Source: CAZELM01 sp964512995
GTDB lineage: Bacteria; CSSED10-310
DNA length: 64,000 nt
NCBI GenBank assembly: GCA_964512995.1
Contig: CAZELM010000002.1
Span: 112,314 to 176,313, forward strand
Reading direction: 5' to 3'
The position numbers and the translations under genes are program-made. Position 1 is the first letter of the stretch. Each line of letters opens with the position of its first letter. The notes below the pieces were generated by a model that was not told the origin of the DNA, ran no database searches, and saw only the letters and a list, made by a program, of their open reading frames with translations. Shown in pieces: positions 56,865-64,000 of this stretch.

Positions 56865-57013
56865 TTCTGGTTCTGTTCCCAATGCTTATTCCATTCATCC
56901 TGAACGTATTCCATTTCCTGCCCTCATCCTCCATCCTTCTCCTGTCGGGAGAAGATTTTATGGATTGACGGGTATGATTTACCGGAGCAGCGGCGAGAGA
57001 AGAGAATACAAGA

Positions 57014-57046
57014 TTGACTTTTCGCGACTTCGCGTTTTCGTGTGAG
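57014..57046. repeat. CTTCGTGACTTCGCG-type dispersed repeat, copy 2
   Basis: GACTTTTCGCGACTTCGCG then TTTTCGTGTGAGTC; second copy of the 53339-53371 element. Confidence 0.5.
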
Positions 57047-57184
57047 TCACTTCATGAAATGAAAACGCCCGGTTGCTATTCCTGTCTCTGTTTTATCGTT
57101 TGGGCAGGGTTTGACATTGCATGGAAAAAGAAAATGGGTCACAATTTAAACCGCTTACGGAAGAACGGGAAGGATGTCGAACCA

Positions 57185-58609
57185 ATGGCAACTGAAATGA
57201 ATACCGAAAGAAAACCTGAGCGTGTTTTTATTGTGGGAGTGGGTGGTTCGGGGATGAGCGCGATTGCGCAATGGCTGAACGCGCGAGGATGCTGGGTGGG
57301 TGGCTCCGATCGCGAGCATGACCGTGGGTTGCGTCCGGAGTTTTATCAGGTGATGGAATCTCAGGGAATCATACTTTTCCCGCAGAATGGCTCCGGGATC
57401 GATTCCACCATCGATCGGGTGGTCATATCGACGGCCATCGAAGCGCAGATACCCGATCTGAAGGCAGCCCGGGACCTGAATATTCCGATCGTTCACCGCT
57501 CCGAGGAGCTTGCCCGGCTGGTATCCCGATATCAATCCATTGCCGTTGCCGGTACATCGGGAAAAAGCACGGTCACGGGCATGATCGGCTGGATACTCCG
57601 TGAAACCCATTTCTCTCCAACGATTGTCAATGGCGCGCCGATTCGGAATATGGATGATTCCCGGACTGGAGTGGGGTTTTATCCGGGTCATGGTTCGTGG
57701 TGTGTATTTGAAGCGGATGAGAGTGATGGAACGCTTCTGCGATTTCACCCCGATCTCGCCATTATTCATAACATTTCCAAAGATCACATGCCCCTTGCGG
57801 AACTTCGGACATTGTTCGCAACCTTTATCCCCCAGATCGGGCGGCGTCTTGTATTCCATGCGGCGTGTCCCGAGACAACCCTTCTTGCGATGTCCCATCC
57901 CGACAGGATCAGTTATGGATTTCGTCCTGGAGTAACCGTCATGGGGCACGAGCGGATGGAGTGGTCCTGGGGAAGCCGGTTCCGGGTGACGATCGATCGG
58001 AGTCTGTCACCCGGTGATACCGAACTGGAACTGACTATCAATATTCCCGGTTCCCACAATGCTGAAAATGCACTGGCTGCGATTGCTGCGGCGTTGGTAA
58101 TCGGTGTTCCTCCAGCAGCGATCCCTCCGGCTGTCGCATCGTTCCCTGGAATTCGAAGGCGATTTGAATTGGTTGGAACAACCCGGGGGATCGCCGTGAT
58201 CGATGATTATGCTCACAATCCGGATAAAATCCGAGCAGCGCTTCACACTGCACACGCGATGGCTCAGCGGATCATTGCCGTGTTTCAGCCACATGGATTC
58301 CGGCCCATGATGCTGCTGTTTGATGAGATCGTCGATGCATTCTCGCAGGAGACGATACCAACCGACATGATCCTGCTGACACCCATTTATTATGCCGGGG
58401 GCACGGTCAGTCAGGACATCAGCTCTGAGACGATCGCCTCTGCTATTCGACACAGGGAACGGTGTTGTCTGGTGAAAAACCGGAATGACATTCCCGCATG
58501 GATTCGCTCCATCGGCCAGCCGGGTGATCTCGTGCTGGTCATGGGTGCCCGGGACCCATCTCTGTCGGACCTCTGCCGGCAGATTCATACGGCGATTTCT
58601 CAGGGATAG
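57185..58609 (+). CDS. MurC-like Mur ligase
   Basis: 474 residues from ATG 57185. The Rossmann start VFIVGVGGSGMSAIAQWL matches MurC/Mpl; the P-loop is AVAGTSGKSTVTGMIGWIL, where the usual GTHGKTT has Ser at the His position; EADESDGTLLRF and IIHNISKDHMP carry acidic and His residues seen in MurC; NAENALAAIAAA and VIDDYAHNPDKIRAAL follow. MurC adds L-Ala to UDP-MurNAc, while Mpl recycles the tripeptide. Size and motifs fit MurC, but the altered P-loop and isolation from the mur operon leave a specialised or recycling ligase possible. Confidence 0.82.
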   Translation: MATEMNTERKPERVFIVGVGGSGMSAIAQWLNARGCWVGGSDREHDRGLRPEFYQVMESQGIILFPQNGSGIDSTIDRVVISTAIEAQIPDLKAARDLNIPIVHRSEELARLVSRYQSIAVAGTSGKSTVTGMIGWILRETHFSPTIVNGAPIRNMDDSRTGVGFYPGHGSWCVFEADESDGTLLRFHPDLAIIHNISKDHMPLAELRTLFATFIPQIGRRLVFHAACPETTLLAMSHPDRISYGFRPGVTVMGHERMEWSWGSRFRVTIDRSLSPGDTELELTINIPGSHNAENALAAIAAALVIGVPPAAIPPAVASFPGIRRRFELVGTTRGIAVIDDYAHNPDKIRAALHTAHAMAQRIIAVFQPHGFRPMMLLFDEIVDAFSQETIPTDMILLTPIYYAGGTVSQDISSETIASAIRHRERCCLVKNRNDIPAWIRSIGQPGDLVLVMGARDPSLSDLCRQIHTAISQG

Positions 58610-59066
58610 ATCACAATCTCATTCGGGGATCAGATCAATACTGCGCGTATCGATCATAAGGTTCTTGCTCTGTCAATCACTTCTTACACGCGGAATTTCA
58701 CGTCCGGAATGCTGGGCATCCAATTGACAGGTGTGTTTGGATGCAACCTCATCAAAACGGCGCTTCTGTCATACTTTCAAAAAAATGCGATGATTGGTTT
58801 TCAAAGAAAAAATCCGCCCTTTTATCGGAAGAGGCGGCCTGAAAAAATTTTCAGGAAATGCAGCGAAAAAGATTTGTCCGACCAATACTCTGAAATCCGT
58901 TGCAGTGAGTTAAAATCAGGGATGAAGAATTATCAGGGTATTGAGACCACGAAGCGATGGATTCAGCCGGAACATCCGATAGAGCGGATCGTTTGATGAA
59001 CATGGAATGAATCCACCGCTGCGTTCACATGAGATTCAGGAATTACTGGCGGGTTCTACAGATAGA
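58610..59066. other. Gap between the MurC-like gene and the helical hypothetical gene
   Basis: 457 bp. A small open frame (58709-58996) lacks an SD and any domain. The notable content is the double hairpin at 58814-58855. Confidence 0.5.
58814..58855. terminator. Double hairpin, possible terminator
   Basis: CCGCC/GGCGG (58814-58837 region) is followed at once by CCTGAAAA-AA-TTTTCAGG (58838-58855), a perfect 8-bp stem. No long T-run follows on either strand, so termination is uncertain. Confidence 0.35.
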
Positions 59067-59786
59067 TCAAGCGGACGGTTCAGATGCTTCGGATAACGTG
59101 CTGGCAGGTAAGTCTGCCGGATTGGCGGATTTGGTGCGACGTGTCCCGGCATCGATGATCATCCGAGCATTGAAATAATCCTGATAGAACTGGGGATGAC
59201 TGCTTTTCAGGAAGATCACCATGGGATCCATCTTGAACTTCAGGATGCGATCGACCTCTTTGAAGAGCGCTTTGAGATCGGCAGTACAGGCTTTTTTTAA
59301 GGCGCGGATTTCCCGTGGCTTTACAATGGCGTCTTCGAATGCGCTGACCTTGACACGGAAGTTATCCAGAATGGATTCCGTGATCCCGTAGTCCGCCAGT
59401 GGGATGATGCGTTCTTCGGTCAGTGTCTTGATGGTCGTACACCGCTGTAAAATCTCGAAGTCGCGGAAGCGGATGCTCGAGTAGGTCAGATGCGCTTTTC
59501 GCATCAGGGGCAGATCATCCGTGTTTTCGGCGTAGAAACAAATACCTTTCGCGATCTGAACAGCGGACTCGACCATCGCGATTTTCAGATTGAGCTTGGC
59601 CTGAGTGAACCCGGTCGTTGTCGTGTCCTGAAGGCGGAACAGCTCCTTGATCCGCGACAGAAGAACACAGAATGTCTGAAAGGCTTCCTTGAATGCAGGA
59701 AGACTATTGATCAACTCGATCTGACGTTCACAGACAATCTGGGTAGCATAATTCATCGACATCTTGCTGTTTTGTGTCTTGTTCAT
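59067..59786 (-). CDS. Helical hypothetical protein
   Basis: 239 residues from ATG 59786, with AGGAGG 7 bp upstream (frame extends to 59831 without an SD). Entirely alpha-helical and soluble in appearance, with Lys/Glu/Leu-rich helices, a segment IPLADYGITESILDNFR and a low-complexity tail. It resembles a widespread four-helix hypothetical family that I recall from Bacteroidetes genomes (KMxxxYATQ start, ADYGIT motif), but this is a memory-based match. No function known. It stands alone beside the repeat region. Confidence 0.65.
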   Translation of the reverse strand: MNKTQNSKMSMNYATQIVCERQIELINSLPAFKEAFQTFCVLLSRIKELFRLQDTTTTGFTQAKLNLKIAMVESAVQIAKGICFYAENTDDLPLMRKAHLTYSSIRFRDFEILQRCTTIKTLTEERIIPLADYGITESILDNFRVKVSAFEDAIVKPREIRALKKACTADLKALFKEVDRILKFKMDPMVIFLKSSHPQFYQDYFNARMIIDAGTRRTKSANPADLPASTLSEASEPSA

Positions 59787-59996
59787 ACAAAAACCTCCTG
59801 ATAACTGTTTAGAAGATGAAAAAAGAACCATGGAATACTGATTGGCCTCTATACCCAGTTACCTGTCACATATGCATTCACAACAACTGATTGTTATATA
59901 CAGAATCGATTCCAATGAAATCAAGGAAAAAATTATTTTTATTTATAACCTGTTATATTTAAATGATAAGGATGAGGGGAGACGATTGGTTTTTGC

Positions 59997-60030
59997 CCTC
60001 ACCCCAGCCCCTCTCCATGAATGGCGAGGG
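59997..60030. repeat. Palindromic dispersed repeat, copy 4
   Basis: CCTCACCCCAGCCCCTCTCC then ATGA and ATGGCGAGGG; same element as at 53193, 53259 and 56819. Confidence 0.75.
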
Positions 60031-60142
60031 ATATATGTGCGAGGTGATTCAGGCATATTTCATCCCATCACAACGAACAACCATTGCATTCAGCGGAACG
60101 GTTATCACATCAAATGCCGTGATCATTACATTCAAACGCAAA

Positions 60143-60171
60143 GTAGGTGCAGTTTTTTAACCTGCACCTAC
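60143..60171. repeat. GTAGGTGCAGG hairpin repeat, left copy
   Basis: GTAGGTGCAG, a T/A-rich loop and CTGCACCTAC pair; 29 nt, homologous to the hairpin at 60504. Followed by CGTGTATGCCACCGG. Confidence 0.8.
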
Positions 60172-60187
60172 GTGTATGCCACCGGCG

Positions 60188-60490
60188 ATTACATCCACCG
60201 GAGCGATCATTACATCACACGCCGTGATCATTACATTCAAACACAGTGGCGATTACATTCAAACACAGTGGCGATTACATTCGCCAAGACGATCATCACA
60301 TCACACGGAACGTTCATTACATCACACGCCGTGATCATTACATTCAAACATAGCGGCGATTACATTCGCCAAGACGATCATCACATCACACGGAACGTTC
60401 ATTACATCACACGCCGTGATCATTACATTCAAACATAGCGGCGATTACATTCGCCAAGACGATCATCACATCACACGGAGCGATCCTCAC
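60188..60490. repeat. Minisatellite with 85-bp higher-order period
   Basis: Units of 20-24 bp with a GATCATTACATCACAC-like core repeat about 13 times. At the higher order, an 85-bp block repeats exactly from 60271 and 60356 and partly from 60441. A 22-bp tandem GCGATTACATTCAAACACAG occurs at 60249-60270 and just upstream. 85 is not a multiple of three, so the array is not coding. Confidence 0.85.
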
Positions 60491-60503
60491 ATGCAAACGC
60501 AGA

Positions 60504-60532
60504 GTAGGTGCAGGTTAAAAACCTGCACCTAC
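60504..60532. repeat. GTAGGTGCAGG hairpin repeat, right copy
   Basis: A perfect 13-bp stem GTAGGTGCAGGTT/AACCTGCACCTAC with a 3-base loop AAA. The flank ACGTGCATGCAACGG resembles that of the left copy; the two copies bracket the minisatellite. A partial third copy is at 60594-60615. Confidence 0.85.
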
Positions 60533-60891
60533 GTGCATGCAACGGGGGATTGGCTCATCATGGATTATATCCGATCAATGGGCGAGAACAGATACAGGTG
60601 AAAAACCTGCACCTACATTCTGCCAGGGGAGAATGGTTTATCCGGGAATATTTGTTCATCTACGTCATTCCCGAAAACAGGGATTCGACTCAATCTATTT
60701 ATCTTGTAATATCTTCTCATATCGATAAAATAGAGTGGTTCAGATGGTTCTGAGAACCTCTGAAGGTCGGTACCATGTCATTTCACATGAACAAATGAAT
60801 TCGTTCCGGAATTCAACACTTTTCAGAATGACGGGCTGATCCAATCTGATAACGGATGTAATACCTTCTATCTTTAATGGGAGATGGCGTC

Positions 60892-61407
60892 ATGGGAGTT
60901 ATCTTTGACGAACTATCAAAACGGTTTCCGAATTATCCACACCTGAGACAGGTCGAAGACTTCGTCAGCGGTCTGGTTCGAGATATGGATCCGTTGTTGA
61001 TCATCATGTTTGGTGCGTTACCCCGGGAAGATTATACTCACAACAGTGATGTTGATGTACTGCTGGTTTTTGATAAACCTGTCACCTGGAATGAGGTGTT
61101 TGCTTATGGCAGCGGCATCGTGCAGCCCATATCCAAAACCAAGGAAGATTTCATATCCCAGCTCAAGAGAGGAAATGCATTCTTTATCCAGATCATGGAG
61201 GAAGGTATCATTCTTCATGCAAAACAGAATGTGCTTGGCGAATTTCGGGAGATCGCGTCAGAAACCATCACCAACATGAAAATGATCCGTGTTGAAAAAG
61301 GATGGGATATCCTGGAATCCGAAGAAGAAGAAGAGAGTGTTGAAGAAGAAATAACCGATACCGACGATGAAGACGACATCGAAGAAGAGAGTTCTGACGA
61401 ATTATAA
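60892..61407 (+). CDS. Nucleotidyltransferase-domain protein with acidic tail
   Basis: 171 residues from ATG 60892 (GGGAG 8 bp upstream). The NTase core carries IIMFGALPREDYTHNSDVDV, where the Gly-Ser of the usual GSxxxG is Gly-Ala; the D-x-D of SDVDV is intact. MNT-type domains transfer nucleotides in toxin-antitoxin and antibiotic-modifying systems, but no HEPN partner gene is adjacent. The last ~35 residues are mostly Glu/Asp (SEEEEESVEEEIT). The role is unknown. Confidence 0.75.
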   Translation: MGVIFDELSKRFPNYPHLRQVEDFVSGLVRDMDPLLIIMFGALPREDYTHNSDVDVLLVFDKPVTWNEVFAYGSGIVQPISKTKEDFISQLKRGNAFFIQIMEEGIILHAKQNVLGEFREIASETITNMKMIRVEKGWDILESEEEEESVEEEITDTDDEDDIEEESSDEL

Positions 61408-62621
61408 CGACACCAGATCGCCGGTATCCATTACCTTTTATCTACTATATCTTCAAGCGGTATCTGCGGCAGCAGTGTACCCGATACCGCAAGGCCTATC
61501 TCCCGTCACAAACTGCTGAAACGCTCCGGCGGAACAGATTCAGCACATCCGGCGGAATCCTGTTCATCTATGAAACGACATGTCCGTCTCAAATCTATCG
61601 GGTCATCCATCCCTCGATCATCTGCGACTCCCTCGGATATCCCGCTGTTTTGTTATCCTATGAGGAACTGGAGTATTTCCGGTCCTTTGATTTCCTGAAT
61701 CAATTCCGCCTGGTTGTATTGCATCGCCTGCCGATGACTGCATTGATTCGCCAGTTCATCCATTCTGCTCACCGGAATAACACGCCCGTCGCTCTCGATC
61801 TGGATGATTACATTTTCGATCCGGATGTCTATCGGGAATCTGCAATCTTTGATCTTCTGGATCCCTTGGAGCGGGTGTTGCATCTCCGAATGGCCCATGC
61901 CATACAAATGACACTCAAAATGGTTGACGTTGCGACTGTCTCCACGTCGGAGCTTCGGGATGCCATTACTTCAACAGGGAAACAGGCTATAATGATTCCC
62001 AATGCCATCTCCCCCGACATGATTCAATCCTTCGCATCCAGCACCTCCCATTCTCAAAACCGCCAACCCCATGATGCCATCATCATCGGATATCTCAGTG
62101 GAACTTCAACGCACCACCGTGATGTTCAAAGCATCCTTCCGGCTATCGGACATATTCTCCATCAGCATCCGACCGTCAGACTTCTGCTGGCCGGCCCTCT
62201 GTCATTGAATTCGTCGTTCGAGAATCAGTTCAGGCACCGGATCATCCGGTCTGAGCTGGTGAATTGGGAGCAATTATCCACGCTCTATCACCCGCTCGAT
62301 ATCAATCTGGCGCCTTTGGAACTGTATAATGTATTCTGTAATGCCAAAAGTCCCATCAAATACCTGGAAGCCGCTCTGGCACAGACGCCGACCATCGCGT
62401 CCAGCACCCGTGCATTCCGGGAAGTCATCCGCCATGGCGAAACGGGATATCTCGCGACAACGACGGAGGACTGGATCAATAGCCTTGAACAACTCATTGC
62501 CAGTGAATCACTCCGCAAACAAATCGGCCATGCTGCGTTTCAGGATATCCAGAAGAACTATCTCCTGGAGAACACCCGGAGCATCTGGACCGATATGCTG
62601 TCGAACGGCATCACGGGATGA
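61401..62621 (+). CDS. GT4-family glycosyltransferase with no ordinary start codon
   Basis: The frame is open from 61398 to the stop at 62621. No in-frame ATG, GTG or TTG occurs before TTG 61650, yet codons upstream of that TTG translate to the first Rossmann strand and loop of a GT4 domain (GGILFIYETTCPSQIYR, then ICDSLGYPAVLLSYEEL). A start at ATT 61401 is assumed; CTG or ATC codons are alternatives. Later motifs: LDLDDYIFDPD, ATVSTSELRDAI, HSQNRQPHDAIIIGYLSGTS, and a GT4 donor loop in LAPLELYNVFCNAKSPIKYL. If TTG 61650 were used the product would lack the first strand. The next GT4 gene follows after 25 bp. Confidence 0.7.
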   Translation: MITTPDRRYPLPFIYYIFKRYLRQQCTRYRKAYLPSQTAETLRRNRFSTSGGILFIYETTCPSQIYRVIHPSIICDSLGYPAVLLSYEELEYFRSFDFLNQFRLVVLHRLPMTALIRQFIHSAHRNNTPVALDLDDYIFDPDVYRESAIFDLLDPLERVLHLRMAHAIQMTLKMVDVATVSTSELRDAITSTGKQAIMIPNAISPDMIQSFASSTSHSQNRQPHDAIIIGYLSGTSTHHRDVQSILPAIGHILHQHPTVRLLLAGPLSLNSSFENQFRHRIIRSELVNWEQLSTLYHPLDINLAPLELYNVFCNAKSPIKYLEAALAQTPTIASSTRAFREVIRHGETGYLATTTEDWINSLEQLIASESLRKQIGHAAFQDIQKNYLLENTRSIWTDMLSNGITG

Positions 62622-62646
62622 CATTCGAGATGGCCATGAAACTCCC

Positions 62647-63909
62647 ATGAAAATTATTCAGGTTGTTCACCGGTTTCCGCGGGAAGGCGGTGCCGGTGCA
62701 GAAAATTATTCCCGGCAGTTGTGCGACGCTCTGGCAAAAAATCATGAGGTGATGGTGGTCACACGGGCGGAGCCCTCCGGTCTTTCCCGGAGTTACTGCT
62801 CGGTGGAAACCGTTCCGGGCTTCCCGTATCCGGTCCGTGCATTTTCCATTCATCCACGAGATACGGATCGGCTCGCCAAAAACTACTGGAATCCCGATCT
62901 GGATGAGCCATTCCGGGATATCTGCCAGGCATTCCGACCGGATATCATCCATTTTCAACACTGCATCCGGTTGTCGGTTTCTTTGATTCATACCGCTTGT
63001 GAATCCGGTGTTCCCGTATTCATGACACTTCACGATTTCTGGTTCGTCTGTCCGGGGATCATCATGCTGGATATGAAAAACAGTCCATGTACCCGCCACC
63101 ATAACATTCCCTATTGCTGGCTCTGCCAAGCGATCCGGTTTCCAGGACCCCGGATCATCATGGGCGGATTACCCTATATCCGCAGACGGAAACAGCGGAT
63201 GGCTCAAACGCTCCGGATGTGCAGACGCATTTTCACGCCATCTCACTGCCTGAACACGGCCATTTCGAGTCTGGATATCCCGCCATATAAAATACGGTAC
63301 TGGCCACATGGGATCGACCAGACGCCTTTCACCAACCGGAAACCAGTTGATGCACCCAGCCATTCTCCCATTCGATTTGGTTACATCGGCACGTTTTCGG
63401 AACAGAAGGGAATCGATACACTTCTGGAGGCTTTCTCGATCGGGGGAAACGACCATGCGGAATTATGGCTTTATGGCAACGCTGGCCGGGATGCAGACAC
63501 GCAACGTCGCGTTCAGGAGTGGAAAGCCCGATACAGTTCCAATCCGCGGATCACGTTCAAAGGGGTGTTCACTCCCGGTGAGATCGGCACCATCCACCGA
63601 GATTTGGATGTGATCGTCGTACCGTCCAGATGGTATGAAAATCGGCCATTGGCTATTCTGGAATCCTTCGCAGCCGGTAATCCAGTCATTGGATCCGATA
63701 TCGGTGGCATTGCGGAATTGATCGGGCCATCCCAGGCCGGATGGCTATTCGAACGGAACAATACGCAGGACCTTGCGCAGATCATCCGACGCATCATCAC
63801 CGATCCGGAATCCATCACTGAAAAGCGACAGAACATCCCGCAGATACCTCAAATAGCGGATGAAGCTCAGGATCTTCTTCTGGAATATCAGCGAGATGAA
63901 TGCTCGTAA
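62647..63909 (+). CDS. GT4-family glycosyltransferase
   Basis: 420 residues from ATG 62647; the frame is open upstream but overlaps the previous gene. The N-terminal GT4 domain: MKIIQVVHRFPREGGAGAEN, VMVVTRAEPSGLSRSYC, IIHFQHCIRLSVSLIHT and MTLHDFWFVCPG. The C-terminal donor domain: IRFGYIGTFSEQKGIDTLLE, RITFKGVF, VIVVPSRWYENRPLAILESF with the E-x7-E-type Glu pair, and GNPVIGSDIGGIAELIG. Likely cytoplasmic transfer of a hexose to a glycan or lipid. It is followed by a dispersed-repeat remnant at the window end. Confidence 0.92.
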   Translation: MKIIQVVHRFPREGGAGAENYSRQLCDALAKNHEVMVVTRAEPSGLSRSYCSVETVPGFPYPVRAFSIHPRDTDRLAKNYWNPDLDEPFRDICQAFRPDIIHFQHCIRLSVSLIHTACESGVPVFMTLHDFWFVCPGIIMLDMKNSPCTRHHNIPYCWLCQAIRFPGPRIIMGGLPYIRRRKQRMAQTLRMCRRIFTPSHCLNTAISSLDIPPYKIRYWPHGIDQTPFTNRKPVDAPSHSPIRFGYIGTFSEQKGIDTLLEAFSIGGNDHAELWLYGNAGRDADTQRRVQEWKARYSSNPRITFKGVFTPGEIGTIHRDLDVIVVPSRWYENRPLAILESFAAGNPVIGSDIGGIAELIGPSQAGWLFERNNTQDLAQIIRRIITDPESITEKRQNIPQIPQIADEAQDLLLEYQRDECS

Positions 63910-63986
63910 TGATAAGAGGATCTTGGGAGCGGATTTAATCGTTCTCCGAAAAATAGTTTTCCAAACGAACAAGATATTGGGCTCTC

Positions 63987-64000
63987 CCTCACCCCGCCGG
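63987..64000. repeat. Start of a fifth palindromic repeat copy, cut by the window
   Basis: CCTCACCCCGCCGG at the window edge matches the 5' end of the palindromic repeat family at 53193 and elsewhere. Confidence 0.55.

Larger units (their letters stand above)
56819..57184. other. Gap between the ArsA-like pair and the MurC-like gene
   Basis: 366 bp. It contains a palindromic repeat directly after the stop codon (56819-56864) and a CTTCGCG-type repeat (57014-57046). An in-frame extension of the MurC-like gene reaches 57014, but it lacks an SD and runs through the repeat. No other signal seen. Confidence 0.7.
59832..60891. other. Repeat-rich intergenic region
   Basis: About 1.06 kb without a convincing gene. 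Contents in order: palindromic repeat copy 4, hairpin repeat, 85-bp minisatellite, hairpin repeat, a third half hairpin, and ~260 bp of ordinary sequence before the nucleotidyltransferase gene. Open frames that cross it are low-complexity translations of the repeats. Confidence 0.75.

Noticed and set aside
58709..58996. 95-codon open frame after the MurC-like gene
   Set aside because: No SD, no domain, and it crosses the hairpin pair at 58814-58855.
59842..60438. 198-codon open frame across the minisatellite
   Set aside because: It translates the nucleotide repeats, whose 85-bp period changes reading frame from unit to unit; it has no SD.
60188..60490. CRISPR array
   Set aside because: No unique spacers between repeats; the whole 85-bp block repeats, and no cas genes are near.

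Overview
The window is a bacterial chromosome segment packed on both strands with housekeeping genes and surface-polysaccharide genes. It encodes peptidoglycan enzymes (MurF, a MurC-like ligase, an N-acetylmuramoyl-alanine amidase), signal-peptide and lipobox proteins, and a compact primary-type sigma factor beside an HspR repressor. It also encodes a ferredoxin-dependent 2-oxoacid oxidoreductase joined to succinyl-CoA synthetase, which suggests an anaerobe or facultative anaerobe. Two membrane families that I know mainly from Chloroflexi and Archaea are present: the Chlor_Arch_YYY/DUF2298 family and the TIGR03663/Agl23-like family. I cannot name the phylum; a poorly sampled, probably diderm lineage fits best. 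None of the five tRNA genes encodes its CCA end.

Layout. 1-14.7 kb: a beta-propeller protein cut by the window edge, then a minus-strand block of four very large polytopic membrane proteins. Two of these carry C-terminal six-bladed NHL propellers, and one is a 1963-residue fusion of a GT39-like enzyme, a YYY domain and a propeller. 15-28 kb: housekeeping genes: folD; tig, clpP and engB; a five-tRNA cluster; a tight amidase-GerMN-rph-rdgB operon; a spermidine-synthase-like membrane protein; murF; and tmk with a PSP1/YaaT protein. 28-39.7 kb: lon, convergent with a long minus-strand run of GH57 branching enzyme, TPR membrane protein, DUF4388/pseudopilin-like protein, SPFH lipoprotein, YjbQ, HspR, sigma factor and PfkB kinase. 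40-49 kb: a polysaccharide segment with a coiled-coil methyltransferase, two related glycosyltransferases (one fused to a GT2 domain), a GT39-TPR protein, and a secreted double-HKD phospholipase D-like protein. 49-58.6 kb: sucC-sucD-korD-korA-korB-korC on the minus strand; two ArsA-like ATPases and a MurC-like ligase on the plus strand. 58.6-64 kb: a sparse, repeat-rich stretch with a hypothetical helical protein, an 85-bp-period minisatellite flanked by hairpin repeats, a nucleotidyltransferase and two more glycosyltransferases.

How the genes work together. The strongest theme is envelope glycan assembly: five GT-C-type polytopic proteins plus cytoplasmic GT4/GT2 enzymes and a methyltransferase. 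A second theme is proteostasis and stress: trigger factor, ClpP, Lon, an SPFH protein, and an HspR repressor whose gene overlaps that of a sigma factor. A third is reductive carbon metabolism through 2-oxoacid:ferredoxin oxidoreductase and succinyl-CoA synthetase.

Dispersed palindromic repeats (CCTCACCCC...CCCTCTCCAT type) lie in several intergenic gaps after 53 kb. One copy separates sucC from sucD and appears to supply the sucD ribosome-binding site. The most unusual candidates for a new system are the NHL-tailed GT-C/YYY membrane proteins at 1.1-14.7 kb. All functions are read from sequence motifs and remembered family features; no database search was possible.
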